A stretch of DNA of 37,671 nt from assembly GCA_012064415.1 (NCBI GenBank), contig SSNU01000181.1, positions 1 to 37,671 on the forward strand, read 5' to 3'. Under the pieces are notes generated by a model that did not search any database, was not told where the DNA came from, and saw only the letters and a program-made list of their open reading frames with translations. The stretch is from Gyrodactylus bullatarudis (Eukaryota; Platyhelminthes; Monogenea; Gyrodactylidea; Gyrodactylidae). Made by a program: the position numbers and the translations under genes. The number at the start of each line of letters is the position of its first letter. Positions within the stretch are counted from its first letter, which is position 1. Of the stretch, positions 24,160 through 34,082 are shown in pieces.

Positions 24160-24315
24160 ATTTTACTTACCATTTGCTCAATCAGTTTCTGGCGCTGATA
24201 TGATTCATGTAATTTATCAAAAACGTCCGAAAATCCGTTTAAAATCATATTTGTAGTTATAGAAGAAAAAGTTTTATTCACCAAATGTACATTTCTTTAT
24301 GGTTCATCAGTAGTG
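24160..24315 (-). mobile_element. Hammerhead ribozyme plus ORF head of a retroelement unit
   Basis: Minus strand: the ribozyme core (24315-24279), then ATG at about 24251 starting MILNGFSDVFDKLHESYQ. The word GFSDVFDK matches GYSDVFEK at the head of the ORF at 37602. It follows the Penelope-like ORF in the same orientation, as expected if a second, truncated unit were arranged head-to-tail behind the first. Homology is lost by about 24160. Confidence 0.55.
24279..24315 (-). ncRNA. Minimal hammerhead-ribozyme motif (Penelope-associated type)
   Basis: Read 5'-3' on the minus strand: CACTA (stem I), CTGATGA, ACCATAAA, GAAA, TGT-ACA (3-bp stem III without loop), TT (cleavage TH), TGGTG (stem I partner, one G-U pair). 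All invariant hammerhead bases are present. Stem II is replaced by an 8-base linker without clear pairing. Penelope-like elements are known to carry small hammerhead motifs in their terminal repeats, some of which act as dimers. Activity is not shown. Confidence 0.65.
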
Positions 24316-24502
24316 ACACATAAATAATGATAAAAGTTTTAAATTCAAGGAAAATAATATTTTACAAATTTTGAAAGAAGTATAGTAAAAGTTGAAAAAT
24401 ATAAGAATATAATGTGAGCTGAAAAAACACCAAAACTCTTCAATAAATAGTAACAGTGAAGAGAAAAGTGAAAAAGCTCACATAGGCCAGGGTAATTGAA
24501 GA

Positions 24503-26110
24503 TTATAAGAGTAATTTTTCTGAACAAAAGTGATTGATTAAACTTTTTGGTTTAAAGTGATTGATGTAGAATTTCTCCTTCACCCACAAATCTGTGCTGT
24601 CATCACCCGCATTTTTATACAAAATTGAGAAATTAGAAATCGAAGCCTCATGATTTTCCTGTTTGATGTGTCTTCTCACCGCTATATCCTTCTTTAGATG
24701 ATCATTTGACCTAGTTGACAATTTCCTAATCGTACGTCCTATATAAGAAGCTCCACAGTCGCATCGGAATTTGTAAATAAAACGAGTCTTTTCTTCAGGC
24801 TTTAGTAAATCCTTATGAATCAAACTGAATAATCTTTGGGTTTTAAATACAATTTTCAATTGTATATTATCATAATGTTGATCAATAAGATTAACCAGTC
24901 GTCTTCTTACATCATTACTGAAACCGTCACCTTTAAAATTAAGTTTCATGAAGATGGTTGTCTTCTCTCCTTCATCTCTGTCGACCCTTTCATCTACATC
25001 ATCAGACATATTGATGAATTTGTCTACAAATCTGTTGGGATAACCATTCTCATTTAAACGTAATTTTGACTCTTCTATTTCTTTTGGCCATTCCTCTGGA
25101 CTAGCAATCCTTCTTATCCTCTTTCCTAGACCAATTACTAAGCCAACTTTATGAGATAGAGGAATGAAACTGGCATAATGAAGATATTTTCCATTATCAG
25201 TCTTCTTCTGGTAGACATTTCTTAGTATTGACCCATCCTCCTTCCTAGTTAGTTTGACATCTAAGAAACTCAAACTCTCATTAGACTCCTTTTCCATAGT
25301 AAATTTAATATTAGGATGAAACGAATTCATCTTTAAGAAAAAATCGTCTACTGAAACATTTGGCTCCATCAAAATAAAAGTGTTATCAACATATCTGATG
25401 TATAAATCAGTGAAAGTATTGATAGTATCAGAAATTTTATTTAATTCTAACCAACCTAAGAAGATATCTGCTAAAAGAGGACTTAGAGGTGATCCCATAG
25501 CTATACCATCTTTTTGAATAAACACCTTGTTTTGAAAAGACAAAGGAACTTAGTACAGCAAATCCTAACAAGATCTGCTATCTCATTACTCTGTAGTTCA
25601 AAACCATCATGTTCATCAATAAAAGATTTAATAACATCAAGGGTATCCTCAATAGGAACATTAGGAAACAAAGAACTAACATCTAATGAAACCATTTCAT
25701 TTAAACCAATATTTAAATCCTTAACCTTATCGACAAAAGAAAAAGTATCTTTAACAACATATTTAGCATAATAAGTATGTATTGGTTTCAATACATCGAT
25801 TAACCACTTAGCTAAATTATGTTGCGGACATGACGACATATCCAAGATCGGCCGTCTAGGAAAACCCTCAGGAACGATATTATCTGCTATCTTATGTGTC
25901 TTAGGATGTAGATATAATCTAGACATCCTCGTATGTTTCTTTGCTATAAAACTTCTGGTTTTATCAGAAATTAAATTTCTATCGAATAACCCTTTTGATA
26001 TCTTATACATGGAACGTTCCATGGATTCCATTTCCTTATAATAAGCTGATTTATCTTGCCCTGTATTAACAAATTTACTTTCATCAGAAAGAAAATCTAA
26101 ACCTGGTTTT
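24503..26110 (-). pseudogene. Penelope-like element: reverse transcriptase + GIY-YIG endonuclease, disrupted
   Basis: The minus-strand coding remnant runs from about 26110 to the stop at 24503. The N-terminal part has LYLHPKTHK and PRRPILDMSS, typical of Penelope-like RTs. QKDGIAMGSPLSPLLADI and FLDVKLTRKEDGS are further RT motifs. The C-terminal GIY-YIG domain is seen as FIYKFRCDCGASYIGRTIRKL with the distal WVKEKFYINHF. Two lesions: a frameshift near 25530 (between ...RICCTKFLC and FQNKVFIQKDG) and the catalytic box YVDD changed to YVDN, so an active RT is unlikely. The 5' part is missing and replaced by an inverted piece of the same element (26113-26230). It lies just after the last CASD1 exon found. 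Confidence 0.92.
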
Positions 26111-26112
26111 AG

Positions 26113-26254
26113 TAATGATGTAAGAAGACGACTGGTTAATCTTATTGATCAACATTATGATAATATACAATTGAAAATTGTATTTAAAACCCAAAGATTA
26201 TTCAGTTTGATTCATAAGGATTTACTAAAGCCACTACTGATGAACCATAAAGAA
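26113..26254 (+). mobile_element. Inverted Penelope fragment joined to a truncated hammerhead
   Basis: 26113-26232 is an inverted copy of 24799-24917, part of the GIY-YIG-proximal coding region. At 26231 it switches, with shared CC at the junction, into CCACTACTGATGAACCATAAAGAA, the first two thirds of the ribozyme found at 24315, and then stops. Inverted, 5'-truncated partial units are typical products of Penelope insertion. Confidence 0.8.
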
Positions 26255-26530
26255 TGATCCTAAAAATTAACTTTGATTACTCTCTCACTTTAAATTCAAC
26301 AAAAATTATCAACTCAAAAAAATGGGAATTCGGCGCCATCGCTTGATTTGAAATATACCATAACTTTCTGAAAATTTGATTTTTTTCAAATTTTTTTTCT
26401 TCAGATCCTGAAAGTGGAACTTACAATCTAGATTCCAAAAAATCTTGATCAAATTGGATTTCTTGAAAAATATTTATAATTTTGTAAAAATCATGAATTC
26501 CCATCTTCGTATTAACTAGCTTTATATATT
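26255..26530 (-). repeat. Dispersed fold-back repeat, copy D (inverted)
   Basis: Reverse complement of the family at 4535-4810. Anchors: TCTCTCACTTTAAATTCAAC, then the TCTTGATCAA and TTAACTAGCTTT ends. It abuts the right edge of the Penelope fragment. Confidence 0.65.
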
Positions 26531-27418
26531 GGGAACATTTTCAGAGTTCAATTTTGGTTAGATCAATCTTTTTTGGATCATAACAGATAGGTTTTAATAA
26601 ATAAAATTTGTAAATTACGATGACTTATTCGGGTGACTAATAATTGTGACTAAATTTAACTAAAATACTGTAATCATCCAATTTCTCATCATAAGTATTT
26701 CCTGAAATAGATTCTAAATTTTAGATCACAATAAGACAAGAAATTTTATTTTCAATATACAACTTCTATATACTATTATTCAGGGATCTTGGACCCTTAA
26801 ATTTTCATTGATTTCCAAAAAATGATCGAGAAATCGAAGTTCGAATTTCACCCAATAATGAGTCTTTAGCATTTTTGATTTCAATATTTATTTTTGATCC
26901 TAAAGATAAGTTACATCTATTATTAACTCTGAAATCTGATTTCTCCGATTAGAATTTATAATCGTAAGACTTTAGATCAAAATCTTTGAATAATTTCAAT
27001 CCAATTACGAATCATTGGTATTTGGTTTTATTTTTCCTCAATTTTTTCATTTTTGTCAATTTTGTCTTTTGGTGTCGAAATTATTTCGCCAAATATATCA
27101 TTAATATAGTAATTTTTATTTTTTCCTTTAATTTAAACTTTATTTCGTTCTGAAATCTACCGTACTAATAAATTTAACAAGGTTTGAAAAAATTGAAAAA
27201 CCTAATTTATATGAAGAATCTTCATTGAAGATGCGAAGATAAGTTACACCTATTTATCAACTCTGAAATCAAATCTTGAGAATTTCGATCAACTCTGTAA
27301 GTCAATACATCTATTATAAAGCAATCTTTGAAGAAAAAGATTTGAAATGAAGTTTAAGTCAACAAATAATTTTGATGAAAGAAATCTTTTTATTTTGTAT
27401 TTTACAATAAACACTTGT
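26531..27418. other. Intergenic region, nothing recognised
   Basis: Very AT-rich. I searched it on both strands for the missing CASD1 exons and found none. Probably also holds the 3' UTR of the minus-strand receptor gene (AATAAA-type words occur near 27405). Confidence 0.4.
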
Positions 27419-29266
27419 TCAACATTCTTGATTTGAGTTAGCTCTTATTTGTTGTTGCGAATAGATAACATCAATTGTATCTCCAATCATGTGTAACGAC
27501 CCTAAAGAGGTTTTTTGACTATTTCCAGGGATTTTTACATCGTTTATTCCTTTGTGTATCTCATTCAGGTTCCAGGGAATCTTTGGTGATGGCAAAGGAG
27601 TTGGGCTAACTCCGCTAATTGTATTATTCATGAAATGACGTCGACCGTCACTGCCAATCTGTACGTAACATCCCATTCGAATGCCCATTCGAGGACTTAG
27701 ACAGCTTATTTTCCTCTCTACCTGATGATCTGGAGTTACTTGTTGTTTATCTGAACCAGTAAAAGCTGTGCAATCATTGGTTATATGGAGTGTCTTGTCA
27801 AGGCTCTTACCACTGCTGCTACCTTTGAGACTATCTTCAGTTAGAGATGTTGTGTTAAAGTTATCAATCGAATTATCATCATTAAGAATAGATTTATAAT
27901 AACTATCATTGATGAGACTTGTTAAGTTTGAACTTATGGAAGTTTTGCCTTCTGATTTCTCTTCATAAAGATTGTAACTAAGGAGTAAAACTTGTAGGAT
28001 AAAATCTGAAGATAGAAATAAAAAGTTTATCCAAATGGAAACTTGGTGCTTATCAAGAATCGGCTTCAAATTAAACTTGCACCAGAGCATTAAAATCTGG
28101 CTGGGTATCCATATTAGAAGGAATGTCATGACGAACAGGGTCAAAAATACTGTTTCATATCGGAACCAGGTATGATAATTATAGATATCTTGAATGTTAT
28201 TTAACTTCTTTGCTTGAAAATGTAAATACTTCACGACTGTTAGCATGAGCAACAGGGATGTTAGTGAGCAGGGTAAAAGAAAAAAGCAACTTGTCAAAAT
28301 GTACTCGTAAAGTTGAGATTTCTCCGAATTTTGATTTGTAATCCTCCAAATGCTTTCAGAATAATCTGCTTTCTTGATAAGGTATATTCTGTATGAGCTT
28401 AGCTGGGGTAACATTATCAAGAAGGAAATTGTCACGAGGAGACTCACAGAAATTATCGTCGGCATTAATGAAAGGGTCATATTCTTAGAGTTTTTCAGCT
28501 CATTAAGAGATAGATTTCCTCCCAAGCTGGCTGTGCTCGACTTTTTAATTTTGACCTTGAACTTGGTAAACTTCCTCCTGGTGTTGTAGAATAAACCAAG
28601 ATCATTGTCATTAACACAGAATATCTTCTTTTTAATTATTCTCTTGCATTTAAAATAACCCCTCCTGAGTACTTTCAGGCAGCCATTCGCATGTGGGCTC
28701 TGCTCCTGGCTTAACTTTCTCTCTGGCCGGCCATAATCCAAAAGATCTGAATAATTGAATTTTGCTGCAATTTTTTCTGGTGATGTTGAAACATGAATTA
28801 ATGCTACCAGACGGTCCAGTAGCATTAGAATTATCAGCCAGATTAATGATAGTCTAAATGTGTCTGAAATTGTGAGAATAGAAGGTATCCTTTCAATGAA
28901 ATAACTCTCATAGTTCTGTCCATATTCGAGAGGGATTATCTTCGATGCATTGAGTACCATTAGGAAACTGGACTCGATTAAATTCAAAAAGATGAATGCA
29001 ATCAACTGATGAAGTAGACGTCCGAATTTGGGCCTGAATTTCTGTAAACTTGGACATGAGAAAATTTTTATGAAATTGAACAAATTCACTACTGAAAGAA
29101 TTATTGTAATTAATGGTAAAATGGAATTTATATATAATGAAGCAGTATAAAAAAATGCAGGTTCTTCTGATTGAAAAGCTGAGCTGGAATTGGTCAAGAA
29201 CCAGTTATCTTTGAGTAGACCATTGTTGGTAAATTCTATACTCTCACCGGATGGTATAAAGTTCAT
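27419..29266 (-). CDS. Seven-helix receptor, divergent rhodopsin-type GPCR
   Basis: Single exon, 615 residues from the ATG at 29266. Seven hydrophobic segments at about residues 41-68, 84-108, 129-158, 267-289, 320-348, 370-396 and 408-431. TM3 ends in DRLVALIH, a DRY-type motif at about 151; TM6 contains FLLIWIPSQ with the class A proline. N-terminal Asn-Ser sites suggest an extracellular glycosylated end. Unusual: the second intracellular loop is about 105 residues and basic (RRGYFKCKRIIKKK), and the tail about 184 residues, Ser/Thr-rich. No ligand family can be assigned. Extremely divergent class A or a lineage-specific 7TM protein are both possible. Intronless, unlike its neighbours, and convergent to CASD1. 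Confidence 0.72.
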   Translation of the reverse strand: MNFIPSGESIEFTNNGLLKDNWFLTNSSSAFQSEEPAFFYTASLYINSILPLITIILSVVNLFNFIKIFSCPSLQKFRPKFGRLLHQLIAFIFLNLIESSFLMVLNASKIIPLEYGQNYESYFIERIPSILTISDTFRLSLIWLIILMLLDRLVALIHVSTSPEKIAAKFNYSDLLDYGRPERKLSQEQSPHANGCLKVLRRGYFKCKRIIKKKIFCVNDNDLGLFYNTRRKFTKFKVKIKKSSTASLGGNLSLNELKNSKNMTLSLMPTIISVSLLVTISFLIMLPQLSSYRIYLIKKADYSESIWRITNQNSEKSQLYEYILTSCFFLLPCSLTSLLLMLTVVKYLHFQAKKLNNIQDIYNYHTWFRYETVFLTLFVMTFLLIWIPSQILMLWCKFNLKPILDKHQVSIWINFLFLSSDFILQVLLLSYNLYEEKSEGKTSISSNLTSLINDSYYKSILNDDNSIDNFNTTSLTEDSLKGSSSGKSLDKTLHITNDCTAFTGSDKQQVTPDHQVERKISCLSPRMGIRMGCYVQIGSDGRRHFMNNTISGVSPTPLPSPKIPWNLNEIHKGINDVKIPGNSQKTSLGSLHMIGDTIDVIYSQQQIRANSNQEC

Positions 29267-29533
29267 TCTGTAGATTCTAAATTTTTTTCTCAAAGGAATT
29301 TTATTTAGGTTAAATTCAGATTTTATTGGCTGAAGGAAATCGAAATAATGATTGGTTCACTTGAACCATGTATTAAATTTATTTATTTATTCTATCTACT
29401 TGCAAGTATCTTCATTAAATTATTTTTCTTTAAAAAAGTTAAAAATAGATAAAATTGCGCAGAATAGATAATTATCTCTGTTTCCTTTATAAATTTTGTT
29501 CGAAATTAAATTTTCAGTTTAATTTGGACATAT

Positions 29534-29934
29534 ATGGCACTATTTCCTAGTCAGAGACTTAATGCTTTTAAGGCCTCCATTCCTTCAATGAAGGATGGCA
29601 AGGAGTTCAATGTAAGTCTTGATCATCTTACGCTTCAAGATATATCTAAAAAATTCATCAAACGTTAACTCACCAATACTGGAAACAGTTATGCTTGATT
29701 TCAATTGTCTGACAAGAATTATCAAAAAAAGAGAAAATAAACAATTAGAGGTAATTAGCTTCTAATTTTATGCTATATTCCAAGGACTTGACGATTTTGA
29801 CACCAGGCGTTCCTGGAAGGGTTCTAATACCACAAGAGGATGCTGCCTTTTATGTGACATTAGGAGCCCTGCTCTTGTATTCAAAGGATCAAGGAACTAA
29901 CATGGAGAATATTTATGGAAATTTGAACTTGTAA
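29534..29934 (+). CDS. Small three-exon gene, unknown function
   Basis: Exons 29534-29611, 29640-29750, 29785-29934; introns of 28 and 34 bases, all phase 0; 112 residues. Starts MALFPSQRLNAFKASIPSMK and ends in IPQEDAAFYVTLGALLLYS...NLNL. No signal peptide or known motif recognised; the last exon has a conserved-looking globular character. The frame is open upstream to an acceptor-like TTTTCAG at 29514-29520, so an upstream exon is possible. The two short introns, each repairing the frame exactly, are the main evidence that it is a real gene. Confidence 0.6.
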
Positions 29935-31136
29935 TCCTCAGTTCAATTGAAGTTTGATAGAATTTTCTTTATGTCTAAGTTAGAAAGAAGATTATGACTA
30001 AAGTGCGAAAATAGTAGATAAAGCTAGTTGGTATTAAGTTGGGTATCTATGATTTTCACAGAAGCTGCAATTTTTCCAAATTTAGATTTGGAAGACACAA
30101 GTTGCCTGATTTCCTCGAAGTTGTATTCCTCACAGCCCCAACAGCTCCCATTAGTCAACTCTCGACGAATAAAAGCTATTGGCTAGACCTAAATGTTACC
30201 AACATTATTTCGTTTATAAATATGTAAAGATAGTCTGTGTTTGGTCTGAAGGGAACCAAAATAAAGCTTTATGCACCAAAACATCTTTTGTTAGTTCATA
30301 TCTCCAGCATGACTCTAAATATCAACTTTGGTAAAATGTTTTCGATAAAAAAATTCGATCTCAGATTATTCAGATTATTTAGTATGGTAAAGCACTTTCA
30401 TTTCTCTGAAGTTAGGAAAGCTATTTCAAGTATTTTAAGAGCTATGAAAGTTTATTGTGAGTAATTAAAAAAATAAATTCAATTATCATATTTTTATTGA
30501 ATTTAAATACAATTCAGAGTATTAAATGCTTCCTTGAAGCTATTTTTCCGACTTTTCGCCCCTTAGTTTGGTTACTCCAATTTCATTGGTTAGACCCTTT
30601 GTGACTCCTGATTGGTCAGAAGGGGCAGACTTTTTCGTATATTATAAGCACGCGATTCACTTTTTAAAAATGTTGGTTCAACAACTGGGTACTTTACCTG
30701 TATCGTCATTTGATGAAAAAAATTGGTTTTTTATGAAAATCATAGATTCCCAACTTTATATAAACCAACGTTACAATGGTCGAATAAAATATACTTGTAT
30801 AACTTGTATAACAGTTTAAGGATGAGTGTCAGTTTATTAATTACTGTTATTGAAACATTTTAAATCTAAAATAACTTGAAGCTTTTCAGAGGCCGTAATA
30901 TATCACATAAAATGCTGGATAATTTCAGTATCGATTAAAGAGTTTAAATCAAGTTTTGCCAATGTACTTTATTGATCAACTTAAAAATTTTAGTAAAACG
31001 ACTCATAATAAAATACTCATATTTATTATGCTATTCAATTTTGGAGATTCTCAAATCGAAATGTTTTCATTCATGTTTAGAATCTCCAAAGTTGAATAGC
31101 ATAATTAATATGAGTAATATATGCAGTGCTCATTAG
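29935..31136. repeat. Repeat-rich spacer with a ~740-bp fold-back element
   Basis: About 30030-30770 is bounded by an inverted pair (AAGTTGGGTATCTATGATTTTC at 30036-30057 against GAAAATCATAGATTCCCAACTT at 30734-30755), related to the dispersed fold-back family. The ORFs inside have no recognisable product. Confidence 0.6.
31014..31115. repeat. ~100-bp perfect-looking hairpin
   Basis: Left arm 31014-31056 (ATACTCATATTTATTATGCT...) pairs with right arm 31074-31115 (...AGCATAATTAATATGAGTA), with arms of about 42 bases, a few mismatches and a short loop. Just upstream of the PARG exon. Could be a solo MITE or a pre-miRNA-like hairpin. Confidence 0.75.
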
Positions 31137-31645
31137 GTGCTCATTAAGTACTTGTTAGCAGTTCGAATTATTGATAAAATATCTCGATATTTATCTTATT
31201 TTAGATCGCATGTTTTAGAAAAGTTAAAATGCTTTCATTGCTACTTCACCAAGTGGGCTGATCCTCAGTTTCAATCACCAGGCTATAAGATAATATTTGA
31301 GAAGAATGTCTTGAGTAGTGAGACTAAAAGATGGGAAGATTTGAATAGCTCTACAACAATGAAGAATATATTTCCTCATCAATTCTTGATTGAATCATAC
31401 GAGCAGACGAATTTCGCCCATGTTATATTTGCAAATAAAGACTTGGGCGGAGGAATCCTTGGGATAGGCTGTCTTCAAGAGGAATTGTATTACTGTAAAG
31501 CACCCAGTTTACTTGTTAGTAAATTGATCACTTCAACTCTACAGGATAATGAAGCAGTTATTGTTACCAATGCATACAGATTCTGTCGTTATACTGGATT
31601 TGGTTATGCATTCAAATACGAGGCACCAGAAGCTGAACTTAAATC
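31137..31645 (+). CDS. PARG: Poly(ADP-ribose) glycohydrolase catalytic exon (partial)
   Basis: Open frame ending at a donor (AAATC|GTAAGC) at 31645; the usable start is uncertain and the exon may begin after an acceptor at about 31204. PARG removes poly(ADP-ribose) from proteins in nucleus and cytoplasm. The family signature GGG-x7-QEE is intact: GGGILGIGCLQEE, including the catalytic Glu pair. LEKLKCFHCYF upstream and TNAYRFCRYTGFGYAFKYE downstream are colinear with animal PARG. Missing here: the accessory helical part before it and the rest of the macrodomain-like fold after it. No matching exon was found in 31646-32425. It may continue beyond the transposons and out of the window, or be a stranded fragment. 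Confidence 0.8.
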
Positions 31646-32425
31646 GTAAGCTTTTTTATCATTGAAAGATAAGGTTGAGATAGTCATATATCAATTATAT
31701 ATTTCAATTTGACTTCTTGAATTATTTTTTGAAAAATTTTTAAACAAATCAGAGTCTAGAGATTTTTTATTTTTGTTATTGTTTCATTGGTTGGTCGTCA
31801 ATTATTCATTCTACAAAAACAGACATTTTTCTCGTTTTATGATAAAATTCATTTCGGATCTATGCAAATAGGAGTGGTATAGTAGGAATATGTCAAACTT
31901 TGTAAAACAGCAACTATACCTTTTGCAGACGAAATTGAGAGGTCATTTTATTCAAAGTAAAAATTATTTTTTCCAAAGCAAGAGTATACAATTAGTACAA
32001 AATATAATGTTATTTTAAAGGGCAGTGTACAATTATATATGCAGATGTATAATTAATAATATGACGGAAAATTAGTGCATGCAGTAATAAAAAGATAATT
32101 ACAAAACAAAGCAAGAGCATGTTTTTTCAAACTGAGAACATTTTATTCAATCAAATCCTGCTTAATAAACAGAGTTTATTCGTGACAAATGGATAAAAAT
32201 TTTATATGTAAATTGTGCATTGAAGAAATAATAGTCTTATTCGGTGTTCAACAGCAACCTCCTAGGTTCTCAAGTTGAATTCAGCCATAAGATAACATTG
32301 AATATTCAATCAATGAAGGTGAAATTCTTGACTTTTTTTACAGTGAACTTCCTAAAAAAAGTATATAAAGAAGAGGATCTGACTAAAATATTTTAACCTC
32401 TTTACTAATGAGTAATGAGATGAAT
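31646..32425. other. Unassigned AT-rich stretch after the PARG exon
   Basis: Follows a good donor site but holds no recognisable PARG exon or repeat boundary; it ends at the truncation point of the Gypsy-type element. Confidence 0.4.
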
Positions 32426-33310
32426 TTAATATTTTTTTCTCAATGGTATTTGGTGGAACGCCTTTTTCAAGTCTAGTTTTGAGAACAACTTGTATCTTGT
32501 TGCCTCTTGCACTAGTTGGTCGACTCTTGGGAGTGGGTAATTGTCCTTCAGCGTCAGATTGTTGAGTCTTCGGTAGTCTCCACAGTACCTGAATGTTGAG
32601 TCTTTCTTTGGGACGGCAACAAGGGGTGATGACCAGGATGAGTTTGAACGTCTTATTATTCCTTGGCTTTCCAGTTCTTTAAATTTGACCTTTGCGTCCT
32701 TTAATTGCTTCTCGCTCATGGGGAAAGGGACTCTCTGCTTCACGACTTCACCTTTTTTCGTTTGTATGTGGTATTCTTCTGCAGAACATGGTTTCATTTT
32801 CGGATCATTTAGCTTTATATTGTTTGTGGGATTTTTGTACTTTACGAACGTTCCTTGTGAATTGATATTTGTGAGATTGTCTGTAATGGTACGTTGCATG
32901 GGATTCACTGAAATGTTGAGCTCTAATAAGAAGTCGTTTCCAATGATATTGTTCTCTGTATCCGCGACAATGAAATTCCATGTGAAGACTCGTCTCAGGC
33001 GCAGAGCAACCTCTAGGGTTTTTGTTCCGAATGTTTTGATTGGGAGGGAGTTGGCTGTGGTCAGCTTGGGGCTTCGGTCCGCTTCTGGGAGGGATTTGAG
33101 AAAGTTTTTGCTGAGTATGCTGACTTCAGAGCCTGTGTCAATAAGGAAGAAAAATTGGGTTAAGTTATCATGGATAAACAAGAGATTTTTATTTTCATTG
33201 GCAGCTGTGTTGTTGCACCGGAAATGAACTGCTGCCTTGTTCATACCCGCTTGTCGTTTTCCTGAATGGTCTTCGATTTTTGCTTGAATAGCTTGCAGTA
33301 TGGAACACAT
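32426..33310 (-). pseudogene. Gypsy protease and N-terminal reverse transcriptase
   Basis: Protease active site FFLIDTGSEVSIL (DTG triad), then the RT opening: PFPMSEKQL, SQGIIRRSNSSWSSPLVAVPKKD, FRYCGDYRRLNNLTL, LDLKKAFHQIPLR, with the first catalytic Asp in LDLKKAF. The frame overlaps the gag frame (shifted), as is usual for gag-pol elements. The polymerase is cut off before the YxDD box, so no activity is possible. Confidence 0.9.
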
Positions 33311-34067
33311 TTTCTAGCTTCTTCGCCAAATTTCGAATGGTAGTAGCAGATGTTGTCGTTTGAGTTGGGTCTGGATCTGGATCTCGAATTTGATTTATGT
33401 CTGTATTGGTACCGACCTCGTATTTGTGCAACTGTCTTTGATTCCTCGTTCAGTGCTGTGAGTTTTTCTATTTGTTTTTTCAAGTCGTTGATAACCATTA
33501 TTAATGCACTGTTCACCGTCTCGTTCTGTGTGGTCAATACTGGTTTCGTCTTGGCATCGTCGTCGAGAATCTTGAATATGATACTAAGGTCTATGTTCAT
33601 CAGCTTGTATCTCTTATACTGTGCTAAAATTTTTGAAGGAAGTACTGACTGAATTATGACATCGGGATCAATGGGATCAATTTTTTGTATTTTCTCGTAA
33701 GCTTCAGTTGGAGTTAGAGTGAGATTTAACAATTGAGTTTTGATGAAGTTGGTTTCTTCCGGTTTGTTTCTGAGGATTTTGTTTTTGATTTCATTGCATA
33801 AGTTGTCAAAGGAGTCGAGAGTAGGGTTGGTTGCCATTAGCATTGTTGATTCGAGTTTCTGTTTGTAAATATCGGGTATCGTCAGCCAGGCGTCGAGGAA
33901 TTTTTCCGGATTTGTCCTTCTGTTGATTGACCAATGGAGTTTCAGTTCAGCTTTCCACAGTTCAAATCGTTCTGGGTGAAATTGATGGGCGGTCTTTCTA
34001 TCATCTTTTTGACTACGGAGACTTCAGAGGGATTTTTCACATCGTGGTTATCATTGTACTCGTCCAT
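33241..34067 (-). pseudogene. Gypsy gag with CCHC-like knuckle, one frameshift
   Basis: Start ATG 34067 (MDEYNDNHDV). The frame must shift once near 33975, between ...MIERPPINF and ERFELWKAELKLHW, consistent with loss of a single base in a C run. It then continues through FLDAWLTIPDIYKQ to a knuckle-like CYYHSKFGEEARKCVPYC, the form typical of some invertebrate Gypsy gags. An Arg/Ser-rich stretch precedes the knuckle. Confidence 0.82.
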
Positions 34068-34082
34068 TACGGGGCACCAAAT

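Noticed and set aside
24836..25771. Plus-strand ORFs over the Penelope element
   Set aside because: Antisense shadows of the RT/GIY-YIG coding strand.
28374..28589. Plus-strand ORF inside the receptor gene
   Set aside because: Antisense shadow with no motif.
29514..29533. TTTTCAG just before the small gene as a trans-splice acceptor
   Set aside because: Could equally be an ordinary acceptor or chance; no spliced leader can be shown from this sequence.
32685..33652. Plus-strand ORFs of 180 and 100 codons
   Set aside because: Antisense to the Gypsy gag-pol frames, which have clear motifs.
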